The translations under genes and the position numbers were made by a program. A model generated the notes under the pieces. That model was not told the DNA's origin and did no database searches. It was given only the letters and a program-made list of their open reading frames with translations. A DNA stretch of 64,000 nucleotides from Mycolicibacterium aichiense (GTDB lineage: Bacteria; Actinomycetota; Actinomycetes; Mycobacteriales; Mycobacteriaceae): positions 1,922,001 through 1,986,000 of the forward strand of contig NZ_AP022561.1 in assembly GCF_010726245.1 (NCBI RefSeq), given 5' to 3'. Below, one piece after another: positions 21,448 to 31,750 of the stretch (the stretch's first letter is position 1; the number at the start of each line of letters is the position of its first letter).

Positions 21448-22791
21448 TCAGCCGATCTGGCCGTAGCGCCGCAATGCCTCGACCCGCTCGGCCGCGTGGT
21501 CGACGATCGGCTCCGGATAACCGGGCGGCGGGCCGCCCTTGAGCTTGTGGACGTCGTCTACATCGGCCAACTCGGGCACCCAGCGGCGGATGTACTCGCC
21601 GTCAGGGTCGAACTTCTGGCCCTGAGTGGTGGGGTTGAACACCCGGAAGTACGGAGCCGCGTCGGTCCCCGAACCGGCACACCACTGCCAGCCGTGCGCA
21701 TTGTTGGCCATGTCGCCGTCGACGAGCTGCTTGAGGAACCACTGCGCACCCCACTGCCACGGCAGATGCAGGTCCTTGACCAGGAAGGACGCCACGATCA
21801 TCCGCACCCGGTTATGCATGAATCCCGAATCACGTAGCTGGCGCATCCCGGCGTCGACGATCGGAAAACCGGTGCGGCCTTCCTTCCAGGCTTCGAACGC
21901 CTTCGTCGACTCCGAGCCGGTGTCGACCTCGATGGCGTCGAAGTTGCGGTTCCAGTTCCACCACGCGCTGTCCGGCCAGTGGTCAAGCACCGCGGCGTAG
22001 AAGTCCCGGAACGCCAGCTCGCGCAGATACGAGGCCGGGCCCTTGGCGCGGAAGTCGAGGTCGGCGGCCATCGTCCTGGGGTGGATCGTGCCGAACTTCA
22101 GATGCGCCGACATACGGCTGGTGGCCGCCTTGTCCGGCCGGTTGCGGTCCTCGTCGTAGTCGGCCAGCTGAGTGCGGACAAACTCTTTCCACCCGGCCAG
22201 CGCTGCCGTCTCGCCGGCCTCGAGATCCAAGTCGGCGCCCGGGTCGGGGGCCTCGGCCCGCAGCTTCGCGGGCAGGTCCGCCGGGTCGATCCACGTCACC
22301 TTCGCCGTTGCCGAGGCGGCGGGCCCGCGCCACCCGACTTCGCGCCAGCGGGCCAGGAACGGGGTGAAGACCTTGTACGGGGTGCCGTCGTCCTTGGTGA
22401 CACGACCCGGCGTGACCAGATACGGCGATCCGGTGGCCTGCAGTGTCGCCCCGGAATCGGCCAGTGCAGCCTTGACCGCCGCGTCGCGCCGCACCCCGAA
22501 CGGAGTGAAGTCTGCCGAGACATGCACCTCGGTGGCGTTGATCTGCTTGCACAGCAACGGGATTCGTTCCTCGGGCCGTCCGCGGGTGATCAGCAGTCGG
22601 CCGTCCAGGGAGTCGGCGAGGGTACGCAACGAATCCCCGAGGAATTGCAGTCGGCGCGCGCCTGATGACTTCTCCAGGCGCGGGTCCAGCACGAAGCAGG
22701 CGAGTACGTCGCTACCGTCGGCGGCCGCCTCCAGCAGCGGGGGCAGATCGCTCAGGCGCAGGTCGCGACGGAACCACAGCAGTGTGGGCAT
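21448..22791 (-). CDS. phr: Cryptochrome/deoxyribodipyrimidine photolyase
   Basis: Flavoenzyme that uses blue light to split pyrimidine dimers. The 447-residue protein has the N-terminal photolyase domain (LLWFRRDLRLSDLPPLLEAA) and the FAD-binding C-domain with SRMSAHLKFGTIHPRT, FRDFYAAVLDHWP, GFPIVDAGMRQLRDSGFMHNRVRMIVASFLVKDL and WQWCAGSGTDAAPYFRVFNP, the class I CPD pattern including the antenna/electron-transfer Trp positions. It is monocistronic; presence of phr is common in environmental mycobacteria and absent from M. tuberculosis. Confidence 0.95.
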   Translation of the reverse strand: MPTLLWFRRDLRLSDLPPLLEAAADGSDVLACFVLDPRLEKSSGARRLQFLGDSLRTLADSLDGRLLITRGRPEERIPLLCKQINATEVHVSADFTPFGVRRDAAVKAALADSGATLQATGSPYLVTPGRVTKDDGTPYKVFTPFLARWREVGWRGPAASATAKVTWIDPADLPAKLRAEAPDPGADLDLEAGETAALAGWKEFVRTQLADYDEDRNRPDKAATSRMSAHLKFGTIHPRTMAADLDFRAKGPASYLRELAFRDFYAAVLDHWPDSAWWNWNRNFDAIEVDTGSESTKAFEAWKEGRTGFPIVDAGMRQLRDSGFMHNRVRMIVASFLVKDLHLPWQWGAQWFLKQLVDGDMANNAHGWQWCAGSGTDAAPYFRVFNPTTQGQKFDPDGEYIRRWVPELADVDDVHKLKGGPPPGYPEPIVDHAAERVEALRRYGQIG

Positions 22792-22912
22792 GTTCCTATG
22801 CTGCCCTTTCCGTGCCGAAGGTATGCGCGACGCAGGTCCTCACCCGCGGGTTGACCCGCACGCCGCCCGGGCTCTCGATTACCGAGTCGGCCGGCGTGCG
22901 GGTCCCGCTGGT

Positions 22913-23509
22913 CTACTGCGCCGGCGGCATCAGGACCGTGTCGATGAGGTACACCGTGGCGTTGGCGGTGCGCACGCCGCCGCACACCACGTTGGCCCCG
23001 TTGACCTGCAGGTGATCGCCCGAGCCGGTGACCGTCAGGTCCGCGCCCTGGACGGTCTTGTGAGTCCCCACCACCTTGTCGGGTGCGGCCTGACCGGGAA
23101 CCACGTGATAGGTCAGGATCGAGGTCAGCAGATCCTTGTTGGTCTTGAGCTGATCGATTGTGGCCGGGTCGATCTTCGCGAAAGCGTCGTCCGTCGGAGC
23201 GAAGACGGTGAACTGGCCGCCGTTGAGGGTGTCGACCAGATTGACCTCAGGGTTCAGCTTGCCGGACAACGCAGCCGTCAAGGTGGTCAGCATCGGATTG
23301 TTGGACGCTGCCGTGGCGACCGGGGCCATCGACATGCCGCTCACCGAACCCGGCCCGGTGGGCACCTGCTCGGCATACGCCGCGCAGCCGGGGCCAACCG
23401 GACCTGAGTGATTGTCAGCGGCGGCGACGGGAGCCAGGCCCACCGAGAAAACCGCGGCCATGGTGAGCCCGGCCATCGAAGCGACCTTCGTGGATACTTT
23501 CATCGACAT
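22913..23509 (-). CDS. Secreted fasciclin-domain protein, MPT70-like
   Basis: Exported FAS1-domain protein of 198 residues with a cleavable signal peptide (about 1-31, [12 protein letters not shown]) and no lipobox, hence the MPT70 type. The FAS1 core shows [14 protein letters not shown] and TYHVVPGQ, and ends [16 protein letters not shown]. The paired Cys (GPGCAAY and NVVCGGV) likely form the known MPT70 disulfide. AAAGGA is 8 nt before ATG 23509. It lies 95 nt downstream of a close paralogue on the same strand, a tandem duplication. Confidence 0.93.
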   Translation of the reverse strand: MSMKVSTKVASMAGLTMAAVFSVGLAPVAAADNHSGPVGPGCAAYAEQVPTGPGSVSGMSMAPVATAASNNPMLTTLTAALSGKLNPEVNLVDTLNGGQFTVFAPTDDAFAKIDPATIDQLKTNKDLLTSILTYHVVPGQAAPDKVVGTHKTVQGADLTVTGSGDHLQVNGANVVCGGVRTANATVYLIDTVLMPPAQ

Positions 23510-23604
23510 TCGATCATTCCTTTCGTAAGACGTTGCGCCAGAAGAGATCTGCGCACCGTTGCGATGTGTTGCGGGTTGTCCTGATGGGTGGGGAGCTCGC
23601 CGAG

Positions 23605-24264
23605 TCACTGGGCGGGCGGCATCAGCACCGTGTCGATCAGGTAGACCGTGGCGTTGGCCGTCTGGACACCGCCGCAGACGACGTTGGCGTCGTTGACCTT
23701 CAGTGCGTCACCCGAGCCGGTCACTGTGACCTCTGCGCCCTGGACGGTCTTGTGCTGGCCGACGACCTGAGCGGGGCTGGCCTGCGCCGGAACCACGTGG
23801 TAGGTCAGGATCGAGGTCAACAGGTTCGAGTCGGTCTTGAGCTTCTCGACCGTGGCGGGATCGAGCTTGGCGAACGCGTCGTCGGTCGGGGCGAACACGG
23901 TGAACTGCCCGCTGTCGAGAGTCTGGACCAGGTTCACGTTCGGGTTCAGCTTGCCCGTCAGCGCCGATGTCAGAGTCTTCAGCAGCGGGTTGTTGCTGGC
24001 TGCCACCGTCACCGGGTCCTTCGACATGCCCGCGACCGAACCGGGTCCGGTGGGCACCTGCTCGGCGTAGCTCGCGCAACCGGGACCGACCAGCGTGCCG
24101 GCCGGTGCGGCCGCCGCCGAGGTGGTGGTCGTGGTCGTGGTGGTCGCCGCGGGCGAGCTGCTCGACGACGACTCCGCCGTCGTACTGGTCGAGGAACAGC
24201 CCGCGAAAAGCATGGCGGCCGCCGTCAGTCCGACAGCGCTGAGAACGGTGCGATGAAATGCCAT
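23605..24264 (-). CDS. Fasciclin-domain lipoprotein, MPT83-like
   Basis: Surface lipoprotein of 219 residues. Lipobox LFAGC, then a Ser/Thr/Ala-rich linker ([16 protein letters not shown]...) of the kind O-mannosylated in MPT83, then one FAS1 domain almost identical in the core to the next gene ([29 protein letters not shown]). The start ATG 24264 has GGGAG upstream. In M. tuberculosis the MPT83 and MPT70 genes flank dipZ and are SigK-controlled; here they are adjacent with no dipZ between them. Confidence 0.93.
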   Translation of the reverse strand: MAFHRTVLSAVGLTAAAMLFAGCSSTSTTAESSSSSSPAATTTTTTTTSAAAAPAGTLVGPGCASYAEQVPTGPGSVAGMSKDPVTVAASNNPLLKTLTSALTGKLNPNVNLVQTLDSGQFTVFAPTDDAFAKLDPATVEKLKTDSNLLTSILTYHVVPAQASPAQVVGQHKTVQGAEVTVTGSGDALKVNDANVVCGGVQTANATVYLIDTVLMPPAQ

Positions 24265-24333
24265 AGGTGACTCCCTTGTCGTGTGAATCGGTCCCAGTCG
24301 GTCCGACCGGTCTTGATCGGCAATGCACAGGCA

Positions 24334-24360
24334 ATTCGGCACGCACCCCGGTCCGGACGG
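24334..24360 (-). promoter_or_regulatory. Weak SigK-like promoter of the MPT83-like gene
   Basis: On the reverse strand, CCGTCC (24360-24355) and CCGAAT (24339-24334) with a 15-nt spacer lie 70 nt before the start. SigK promoters in M. tuberculosis are CCATCC ... CCGAAT with a slightly longer spacer. The -10 matches fully, but the spacer is short, so this is only a candidate. Confidence 0.3.
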
Positions 24361-24454
24361 GTGCACCCCCGGTGGGGTCACAAACACGTCACAGTCTCGG
24401 CGGGTGCGAATCGGCAGCGATGCCGGGATTGTGGGCCGCGCGCGGCACAATTGA

Positions 24455-25636
24455 GTGGTGAGCGCCGCCAACCGTCTCCGGGTCCTGATCTTGGGCAGCA
24501 CCGGTTCCATCGGAACCCAGGCGCTGGAGGTCATCGCCGAGAATCCGGACCGGTTCGAAGTCGTCGGCTTGGCCGCCGGCGGCGGGAACCCCGACCTGCT
24601 GGCCCGGCAGCGTGCGGAGACCGGCGTCACCAGCGTCGCCGTCGCCGACCCGGCCGCGGCGGACAAGGTCGGCGATGTCACCTACACCGGTCCCGACGCG
24701 GTCACTCGTCTGGTGACCGACACCTGCGAGAACGCCGGCGTCGACGTCGTGCTCAACGCGCTGGTCGGGGCCTTGGGGTTGGAACCGACCCTGGCCGCGT
24801 TGGCCTCCGGTGCCCGTCTGGCCCTGGCCAACAAGGAATCGCTGGTCGCAGGCGGACCGCTGGTGGTCAAGGCGGCGAGTCCCGGACAGATCGTGCCCGT
24901 CGACTCCGAACACTCGGCGCTGGCCCAGTGCCTACGCTCGGGCACCCCCGACGAAGTCGCCAAACTGGTGCTCACCGCTTCCGGCGGTCCGTTCCGCGGC
25001 TGGTCGGCAGCCCAGCTGGAGCCCGTCACGCCCGAGCAGGCCGGCGCCCATCCCACCTGGAACATGGGCCCGATGAACACGTTGAACTCGGCGTCGCTGG
25101 TCAACAAGGGGCTGGAGCTGATCGAGACGCACCTGCTGTTCGGTGTTCCCTACGAGCGCATCGAGGTCGTTGTCCACCCGCAGTCGATCGTGCACTCGAT
25201 GGTGACGTTCACCGACGGCTCCACGATCGCCCAGGCCAGCCCCCCGGACATGAAACTGCCGATCTCACTCGCACTGGGCTGGCCCGGCCGGGTGCCGGGC
25301 GCGGCCGCGGCCTGCGACTTCACCACGGCCTCCACCTGGGAGTTCGAACCGCTGGACGCCTCGGTGTTTCCCGCCGTCGACCTGGCCCGCGAGGCCGGGC
25401 AGACCGGCGGGTGCCTGACCGCGGTCTACAACGCCGCCAATGAAGAGGCCGCTGAGGCCTTCCTGGCCGGAAAGATCCGGTTCCCGGCCATCGTGCGAAC
25501 AATCGCCGACGTGCTGCACGCCGCCGACCAGTGGGCCGCCGAACCCGCTACCGTGGAAGAAGTACTTGACGCGCAGCGCTGGGCACGGCAACGGGCCCGC
25601 GAGGCCGTCACACAGGAGGTCGCTTCAATCCGATGA
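24455..25636 (+). CDS. dxr: 1-deoxy-D-xylulose 5-phosphate reductoisomerase
   Basis: Second enzyme of the MEP isoprenoid pathway, the fosmidomycin target. The 393-residue protein has the NADPH-binding [39 protein letters not shown] and [10 protein letters not shown], and the His-rich loop [30 protein letters not shown] 24455 is used; GTG 24458 is equally possible. It overlaps rip1 by 4 nt, and ispG of the same pathway follows. Confidence 0.97.
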   Translation: MVSAANRLRVLILGSTGSIGTQALEVIAENPDRFEVVGLAAGGGNPDLLARQRAETGVTSVAVADPAAADKVGDVTYTGPDAVTRLVTDTCENAGVDVVLNALVGALGLEPTLAALASGARLALANKESLVAGGPLVVKAASPGQIVPVDSEHSALAQCLRSGTPDEVAKLVLTASGGPFRGWSAAQLEPVTPEQAGAHPTWNMGPMNTLNSASLVNKGLELIETHLLFGVPYERIEVVVHPQSIVHSMVTFTDGSTIAQASPPDMKLPISLALGWPGRVPGAAAACDFTTASTWEFEPLDASVFPAVDLAREAGQTGGCLTAVYNAANEEAAEAFLAGKIRFPAIVRTIADVLHAADQWAAEPATVEEVLDAQRWARQRAREAVTQEVASIR

Positions 25637-26862
25637 TGTTCGTTATCGGCATTGTGCTGTTCGCACTCTGCATCCTCATCTCCGTGGCGCTGCACGAGTG
25701 CGGTCACATGTGGGTGGCCCGCGCCACCGGAATGAAGGTCCGCCGCTACTTCGTGGGCTTCGGGCCGACCCTGTGGTCGACGCATCGGCCCAACAAGCTC
25801 GGCTCCACCGAGTACGGCGTCAAGGCGGTCCCGCTCGGTGGCTTCTGCGATATCGCCGGCATGACGTCGGTGGAGGAACTCGCGCCCGAAGATCGCCCCT
25901 ACGCGATGTTCAAGCAGGACACCTGGAAGCGGGCGGCGGTACTGTTCGCCGGGCCTGCGATGAACTTCATCATCGGGCTGGTGCTGATCTACGGGATCGC
26001 CGTTGTGTGGGGTCTGCCCAACCTGCATCAACCGACCACTGCGATGGTCGGTGAAACCGCTTGTGTGGCACCACAAGTCAGCAAAGACAAGGCGGGGGAC
26101 TGCACCGGGCCCGGCCCGGCCGCACTGGCCGGCATCAAGAAGGGCGACGTCATCACCAAAGTCGGTGATGCGCGCGTCGGAACCTTCGACGAACTCGTCG
26201 CCGCGGTGCGCAAGGTGAACGGTCCCACCGTGTTCACCGTCGACCGTGTCGAGAACGGGCAGTCTCGCGAATTCACCACCACCGTCGACGTCACCGCGAC
26301 CCAGCGGTGGACGTCGAAGGACGCGACCGCGCCCACCACGGTCGGCGCGATCGGCGTCGCGCCCGAGGTATTCGGGCCCACGCAGTACAACCCGCTGTCG
26401 GCGGTCCCCGCCACGTTCGCGTTCACCGGTGACCTCGCCGTCGAGCTGGGCAAGTCACTGGCCAAGATCCCGACCAAGGTCGGGGCGCTGGTGCATTCCA
26501 TCGGCGGTGGCGAGCGTGATCCCGAGACCCCCATCAGTGTCGTCGGCGCCAGCATCATCGGCGGCGACACCGTCGACCATGGACTGTGGGTCGCGTTCTG
26601 GTTCTTCCTGGCCCAGCTCAACTTTGTGCTCGGTGCGATCAACCTGGTGCCGCTCTTGCCGTTCGACGGCGGTCACATCGCGATCGCGGTGTTCGAGAAG
26701 ATCCGCAACCTTGTCCGATCGGCGCGCGGCAAAGTCGCCGCAGCTCCGGTCAATTACCTGAAGCTGATGCCCGCGACCTACGTGATCCTGGTCGTGGTGG
26801 TCGGCTACATGTTGTTGACCGTCACCGCCGACCTGGTCAACCCGATTCGACTGTTCCAGTAG
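25633..26862 (+). CDS. rip1: Site-2-type intramembrane metalloprotease Rip1
   Basis: Membrane-embedded zinc protease of family M50 that cleaves anti-sigma factors within the membrane in M. tuberculosis. The 409-residue protein has H21-E22-x2-H25 (HECGH) in the first helix, a PDZ domain (about 120-220, [19 protein letters not shown]), and the third metal ligand in [12 protein letters not shown] (Asp345). Start ATG 25633 overlaps the dxr stop (ATGATG; the second ATG is also possible). The order dxr-rip1-ispG matches Rv2870c-2868c. Confidence 0.96.
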   Translation: MMFVIGIVLFALCILISVALHECGHMWVARATGMKVRRYFVGFGPTLWSTHRPNKLGSTEYGVKAVPLGGFCDIAGMTSVEELAPEDRPYAMFKQDTWKRAAVLFAGPAMNFIIGLVLIYGIAVVWGLPNLHQPTTAMVGETACVAPQVSKDKAGDCTGPGPAALAGIKKGDVITKVGDARVGTFDELVAAVRKVNGPTVFTVDRVENGQSREFTTTVDVTATQRWTSKDATAPTTVGAIGVAPEVFGPTQYNPLSAVPATFAFTGDLAVELGKSLAKIPTKVGALVHSIGGGERDPETPISVVGASIIGGDTVDHGLWVAFWFFLAQLNFVLGAINLVPLLPFDGGHIAIAVFEKIRNLVRSARGKVAAAPVNYLKLMPATYVILVVVVGYMLLTVTADLVNPIRLFQ

Positions 26863-26888
26863 TCGGCCCGAATTTTGGAGATGACAAA

Positions 26889-28061
26889 GTGACTTCGATA
26901 GGCCTGGGAATGCCGCCCGCTCCTCCGCCAGTGCTGGCGCCGCGCCGTAAAACCCGGCAACTGATGGTGCGTGACGTCGGTGTCGGCAGCGACTACCCGA
27001 TCTCGGTGCAGTCGATGTGCACCACCAAGACTCACGATGTCAACACGACGTTGCAGCAGATCGCCGAGCTGACCGCCGCGGGCTGCGACATCGTTCGGGT
27101 GGCGTGTCCGCGTCAGGAGGACGCCGACGCGCTGTCCGAGATCGCCAAGCACAGCAACATCCCGGTGATCGCCGACATCCACTTCCAGCCGAAGTACATC
27201 TTCGCCGCGATCGACGCCGGTTGCGCGGCCGTGCGCGTCAACCCCGGCAACATCAAGGAGTTCGACGGCCGGGTCGGCGAAGTCGCCAAGGCTGCGGGCG
27301 CCGCAGGCATTCCGATCCGCATCGGGGTCAATGCCGGCTCGCTGGACAAGCGATTCATGGAGAAGTACGGCAAGGCCACCCCGGAAGCGCTCGTCGAGTC
27401 GGCGCTGTGGGAAGCCTCGCTGTTCGAGGAGCACGGCTTCGGCAACATCAAGATCAGCGTCAAGCACAACGACCCGGTCGTGATGGTGGCCGCCTACGAG
27501 CAGCTGGCCGAAAAGTGTGACTACCCACTACATCTCGGCGTCACCGAGGCGGGGCCGGCGTTCCAGGGCACCATCAAGTCCGCGGTCGCGTTCGGCGCGC
27601 TGCTGTCCCGGGGAATCGGCGACACCATCCGCGTCTCGCTGTCCGCGCCTCCGGTGGAAGAGGTCAAGGTCGGGATCCAGATCCTGGAGTCGCTGAACCT
27701 GCGGCCCCGCGGCCTCGAGATCGTGTCCTGCCCGTCGTGCGGGCGGGCCCAGGTCGACGTCTACACACTGGCCAACGCCGTGTCGGCGGGTCTGGACGGC
27801 CTCGACGTGCCGCTGCGGGTGGCCGTCATGGGGTGCGTCGTCAACGGTCCGGGGGAGGCGCGCGAGGCTGATCTCGGCGTGGCGTCGGGCAACGGCAAGG
27901 GACAGATTTTCGTCAAGGGCGAGGTGATCAAGACCGTGCCCGAGGCGCTGATCGTGGAGACGCTGATTGAAGAGGCGATGAGACTTGCCTCCGAGATCGG
28001 CGACGCCCAGCGTGACAGCGGCACATCTGCCAGCGGTTCGCCTGTCGTGACCGTAAGCTGA
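26889..28061 (+). CDS. ispG: 4-hydroxy-3-methylbut-2-enyl diphosphate synthase
   Basis: Iron-sulfur enzyme of the MEP pathway making HMBPP. The 390-residue protein has a TIM-barrel ([28 protein letters not shown]) and the cluster Cys in [13 protein letters not shown] and [17 protein letters not shown]. The start is GTG 26889, with GGAG at 26877-26880 as ribosome site; upstream reading runs into rip1. It is third in dxr-rip1-ispG, with a GNAT gene 43 nt downstream. Confidence 0.97.
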   Translation: MTSIGLGMPPAPPPVLAPRRKTRQLMVRDVGVGSDYPISVQSMCTTKTHDVNTTLQQIAELTAAGCDIVRVACPRQEDADALSEIAKHSNIPVIADIHFQPKYIFAAIDAGCAAVRVNPGNIKEFDGRVGEVAKAAGAAGIPIRIGVNAGSLDKRFMEKYGKATPEALVESALWEASLFEEHGFGNIKISVKHNDPVVMVAAYEQLAEKCDYPLHLGVTEAGPAFQGTIKSAVAFGALLSRGIGDTIRVSLSAPPVEEVKVGIQILESLNLRPRGLEIVSCPSCGRAQVDVYTLANAVSAGLDGLDVPLRVAVMGCVVNGPGEAREADLGVASGNGKGQIFVKGEVIKTVPEALIVETLIEEAMRLASEIGDAQRDSGTSASGSPVVTVS

Positions 28062-28104
28062 TGGCGTCACCCGCCGGGGTTTCAGTCCGCAGAAAGTAAG
28101 GCCC

Positions 28105-28959
28105 ATGTCGGCTCCGCCATTGTTCCGTCTGGTCGACGAGCGACGGGTGTCGGTGGTGCGCGACGCCGCGGCGGTGAACCGGGTACTGGCCGACGATCCG
28201 GTCGGCTCCTGCATGGTCGCCGCCCGCGTCGCCGACCACGGCGTCGAGCCGCAGGCGATCGGTGGCGAGTTGTGGACGCGCAGGCGTGCCGAGGAATCGC
28301 TCTGCTACGCCGGGGCGAATCTGATTCCCCTGCGCGGTGCGCAGCCCGACCTGTATGCGTTCGCCGACAAGGCGATGAGCACCGCCCGGCGCTGCTCCTC
28401 GTTGGTCGGCCGGGCCGAGCTTGTGCTGCCGCTCTGGGACCGCCTGCAGCACACCTGGGGGCCGGCGCGCGACGTGCGCGACCACCAGCCCCTCATGGCC
28501 CTGGGTGTGGCGCCGTCCTCGCGGATCGATCCGGCCGTGCGACGCGTGCGGGTCGATGAACTCGATGCCTACCTGGTCGCCGCGATCGACATGTTCATCG
28601 GCGAGGTCGGTATCGATCCACGGATCGGCGACGGCGGGCGGGGTTATCGCCGCCGGGTCGCCAGCCTGATCGCGGCCGGCCGGGCCTACGCCCGTTTCGA
28701 GCACGGGCAGGTGGTGTTCAAGGCGGAGGTGGGTTCGCAGTCTCCGGTGGTCGGCCAGATCCAGGGCGTGTGGGTGCATCCGGAGTGGCGCGGCCACGGG
28801 CTCGGCACCTCGGGCACCGCGGCGGTCGCCGCCGCGGTGGTCAACAGCGGCCGCATCGCAAGCCTCTATGTCAACAGCTTCAACGCGGTCGCCCGTGCGG
28901 CGTATGCGCGCGTGGGTTTCGCCGAGGTCGGGATGTTCGCGACCGTCCTGCTCGACTGA
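28105..28959 (+). CDS. GNAT-family acetyltransferase with DUF4081-type N-domain
   Basis: A 284-residue protein whose C-terminal half is a GNAT fold ([31 protein letters not shown], the acetyl-CoA loop, and ASLYVNSFNAVARAAYARVGF). The N-terminal half resembles a degenerate GNAT (DUF4081). A homologue sits directly after ispG in M. tuberculosis (Rv2867c). Substrate is unknown; possibly a protein or small amine. Confidence 0.87.
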   Translation: MSAPPLFRLVDERRVSVVRDAAAVNRVLADDPVGSCMVAARVADHGVEPQAIGGELWTRRRAEESLCYAGANLIPLRGAQPDLYAFADKAMSTARRCSSLVGRAELVLPLWDRLQHTWGPARDVRDHQPLMALGVAPSSRIDPAVRRVRVDELDAYLVAAIDMFIGEVGIDPRIGDGGRGYRRRVASLIAAGRAYARFEHGQVVFKAEVGSQSPVVGQIQGVWVHPEWRGHGLGTSGTAAVAAAVVNSGRIASLYVNSFNAVARAAYARVGFAEVGMFATVLLD

Positions 28960-29485
28960 ATGTCGTCATATTTCGTTTGCTCGATCGGACAACCCGATTG
29001 TCTCGATCCCGCCTGATGTGGTTGAGGCGCGGCGCAAGTCGCGCCATTGCCGGGAGATCGCAGGCAACTCACGGTTTGCGCTCAGTTCGCGGTGTCGAAT
29101 CGGGGGGTCGACATGCGGGGTTCTGTTGATGGCTGGCCATGCTCGGGATGGGTGGCCGGTGCGCGGTGTCGTGTCCGCCGACGAGGCGCCGTCGTGAGCC
29201 GGCCGCGCGCACCGCGGGCGAAGAAACCGGTGGCGAAGGCCGTCAAAAGTGTTCCCGCAGAGGCTAGTCCGCGAGGCTTCCTCGACTCGCTCGCCCGCCG
29301 GATCCGGGTCAGACTCTTCAACCGGACGCCCCATCCTGGAGCCAGAAGCCCGATCAGCCCCTGATAGCGGAGTATTCGCTCGCATCGATCCGGTGACTCT
29401 CGCCGGGCATCGCTGAGGTTCCGATCGAGTTCGCCGCGGTGTGTTTGCGGCACTTTCCGGTCACGGGCTCATAACATTTGCCCCA
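28960..29485. other. 526-bp gap with one doubtful basic ORF
   Basis: No convincing gene. One possible 56-residue ORF runs 29194-29364 from GTG on the plus strand (SRPRAPRAKKPVAKAVKSVP ...), Lys/Arg/Pro-rich, with no good ribosome site. The right end carries the promoter of the PBP lipoprotein gene. I see no tRNA or strong terminator. Confidence 0.4.
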
Positions 29486-31309
29486 ATGGCTACTTGCACC
29501 TCACTAGTAACACGAGTAACAGGCGTCATCTCGGTTTTGGCGGTGGTGGCGGCGTCGGCGACGCTGTCGGCATGCACCCCGCGCCCCGATGGGCCGGGAC
29601 CGGCGGCGGAGAAGTTCTTCGCCGACCTCACCAAGGGGGACACCGCGTCGGCGGCCCAGCTCTCCGACCGCCCGGCCGACGCCCAGGCCGCGCTGAACGA
29701 GGCATGGGCCGGCCTGCAGGCCACCCACCTCGACGCCCAGATCCTCGGCTCGCGCTACACCGAGGACACCGGCAGCGTGAACTACCGCTTCACCTGGCAG
29801 CTGCCCAAGAAACGGACCTGGACCTACGACGGCGTGCTGCAGATGATCCGCGACGAGGGCAATTGGCATGTCCGTTGGACCCCAGCCGGACTGCATCCGA
29901 AACTTGGTGAACACCAGCACTTCTCGCTGCGCTCTGATCCGCCGCGGCGGGCCTCGGTCAACGAACTCGGCGGCACCGACGTGCTCGCCCCGGCCAACCT
30001 GTACCGCTACCAGCTCGACGCCGCCAAGGCGGGTGCCGCGCTGATGTCCACCTCGCGGGTGGTCGCCGACCAGCTGCGCCAGTTCGACAACACCCTGGAT
30101 CCGCAGCGCCTCGCCGAGCAGGCCAGCTCGTCCAGCGCCCCTCTGGATCTGGTCACCCTCAAGCCGGTGGACCATGACAAGGTCGCTCAGGCGCTGGACA
30201 TGCTGCCCGGCGTCGTCGTCACCCCGCAGGCCGACCTGTTGCCCACCGACGACCGCTTCGCCCCGGCCGTGATGGGCCAGGTGAAGAAGGCGGTGATCGA
30301 CGAACTCGACGGCGAGGCCGGCTGGAGAGTCGTCAGCGTGAACCAGAACGGCGCCGACATCGACGTGTTGCACGAGGTGGCGCCCACTCCGGCGCCGTCG
30401 ATTTCGATCACCCTGGACCGGTCCGTGCAGAACGCCGCCCAACACGCCGTCGACACCCAGGGCCGCAAGGCGATGCTCGTGGTGATCAGACCGTCGACCG
30501 GCGAGATCCTCGGCGTCGCGCAGAATGCAGCGGCCGACGCCGACGGGCCGGCGGCCACCACCGGCCTGTATCCGCCCGGCTCGACGTTCAAGATCATCAC
30601 GGCCGGCGCGGCCATCGACCGCAACATGGCCACCCCCAACACGTTGCTCGGTTGCCCAGGTGAGATCGACATCGGCCACCGAACCGTGCCGAACTACAAC
30701 AAGTTCGACCTCGGCACGGTCCCGATGTCCAAGGCATTCGCCAATTCGTGCAACACCACGTTCGCCGAACTGGCCAGCCGGATGCCCCCGACCGCGCTGA
30801 CCGTGGCGGCCTCGCAGTACGGCATCGGTCCGGACTACACCATCGACGGGCTGACCACGGTGACCGGCACGGTGCCGCCGACGGTGAATCTGGCCGAGCG
30901 CACCGAGGACGGATTCGGCCAGGGCAAGGTCCTGGTCACGCCGTTCGGGATGGCGCTGGTCGCCGCGACCGTGGCTGCGGGCAAGACGCCGACCCCACAC
31001 CTGATCGTGGGAAGCCAGACGTCCGAGACCGGTGATCATCCGCCGATCACTCCGGCGATGCTCGACGGGCTGCGCCCGATGATGCGCCTGGTGGTCACCA
31101 ACGGCACCGCGAAGGACATCAATGACGCCGGCGACGTGCGCGGCAAGACCGGTGAGGCCGAGTTCGCGGGCGGATCGCACGCCTGGTTCGCCGGCTACCG
31201 CGGCGACATGGCGTTCGCCGCGCTGATCGTGGGCGGCGGAAGTTCGGAGTACGCGGTTCGGATGGTCAAGATGATGCTGCAGGAGCTCCCTGCCGACTAC
31301 CTGGCGTAA
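29486..31309 (+). CDS. Penicillin-binding lipoprotein (class B transpeptidase-like)
   Basis: Cell-wall enzyme homologue of Rv2864c. From ATG 29486 it is 607 residues. A lipobox TLSAC places the lipidated Cys at residue 30. An N-terminal MecA_N-like NTF2 domain (PAAEKFFADLTKGDTASAAQ) is followed by a dimerisation region and the transpeptidase domain with S366-T-F-K369 (PPGSTFK), S421-C-N423 (FANSCN) and K554-T-G (GKTGEAEF). All three motifs are intact, so it should bind beta-lactams. It stands alone after a 526-bp gap. Confidence 0.93.
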   Translation: MATCTSLVTRVTGVISVLAVVAASATLSACTPRPDGPGPAAEKFFADLTKGDTASAAQLSDRPADAQAALNEAWAGLQATHLDAQILGSRYTEDTGSVNYRFTWQLPKKRTWTYDGVLQMIRDEGNWHVRWTPAGLHPKLGEHQHFSLRSDPPRRASVNELGGTDVLAPANLYRYQLDAAKAGAALMSTSRVVADQLRQFDNTLDPQRLAEQASSSSAPLDLVTLKPVDHDKVAQALDMLPGVVVTPQADLLPTDDRFAPAVMGQVKKAVIDELDGEAGWRVVSVNQNGADIDVLHEVAPTPAPSISITLDRSVQNAAQHAVDTQGRKAMLVVIRPSTGEILGVAQNAAADADGPAATTGLYPPGSTFKIITAGAAIDRNMATPNTLLGCPGEIDIGHRTVPNYNKFDLGTVPMSKAFANSCNTTFAELASRMPPTALTVAASQYGIGPDYTIDGLTTVTGTVPPTVNLAERTEDGFGQGKVLVTPFGMALVAATVAAGKTPTPHLIVGSQTSETGDHPPITPAMLDGLRPMMRLVVTNGTAKDINDAGDVRGKTGEAEFAGGSHAWFAGYRGDMAFAALIVGGGSSEYAVRMVKMMLQELPADYLA

Positions 31310-31318
31310 CTCCAGGCC

Positions 31319-31612
31319 TCAGAACGTCGGCAGGTACGACAGGCTCTCGTTCCAGAAGTCGTCGTCACCGTAGCTGCGCAGATACTTGGACCTCCGCAAC
31401 GCCCGCTCGGTGTTCAGGTCGAAGACGCCGACTTCGGAGTGATGCCGGTCGCTCGCGACGTAGGCGGTGTCGCCGCGCTCGAGCCGGCGGACCATGTGCT
31501 CGCGGCGACAGCTGTCGACATCGTTTCCGACTTGATACTGAACCGCCACAAGATGGCGATAATCGCGGCTATCGGGGGGCGACATCCGCCGGGCAATTAT
31601 TTGATAGCGCAT
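31319..31612 (-). CDS. DUF3892-like small protein
   Basis: A 97-residue protein starting at ATG 31612 behind a good GAGGTGAT. The end RALRRSKYLRSYGDDDFWNESLSYLPTF and MVRRLERGDTAYV resemble the DUF3892 family (mostly beta, function unknown). Slightly lower GC around its start than the neighbours. Convergent with the PBP gene, 9 nt from its stop. Confidence 0.7.
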   Translation of the reverse strand: MRYQIIARRMSPPDSRDYRHLVAVQYQVGNDVDSCRREHMVRRLERGDTAYVASDRHHSEVGVFDLNTERALRRSKYLRSYGDDDFWNESLSYLPTF

Positions 31613-31750
31613 CAGATCACCTCGCAATACGCAGCTAGGAAGTGTTTCGGCGATTCTACCTCAGTTTGCCAAATCTGCACGGGACCGTAATGAGTCGCAG
31701 CGAGTCGATGCCTGGTCACGGCGACCGGAAGCCCGGTGTTTAGATGAGGC

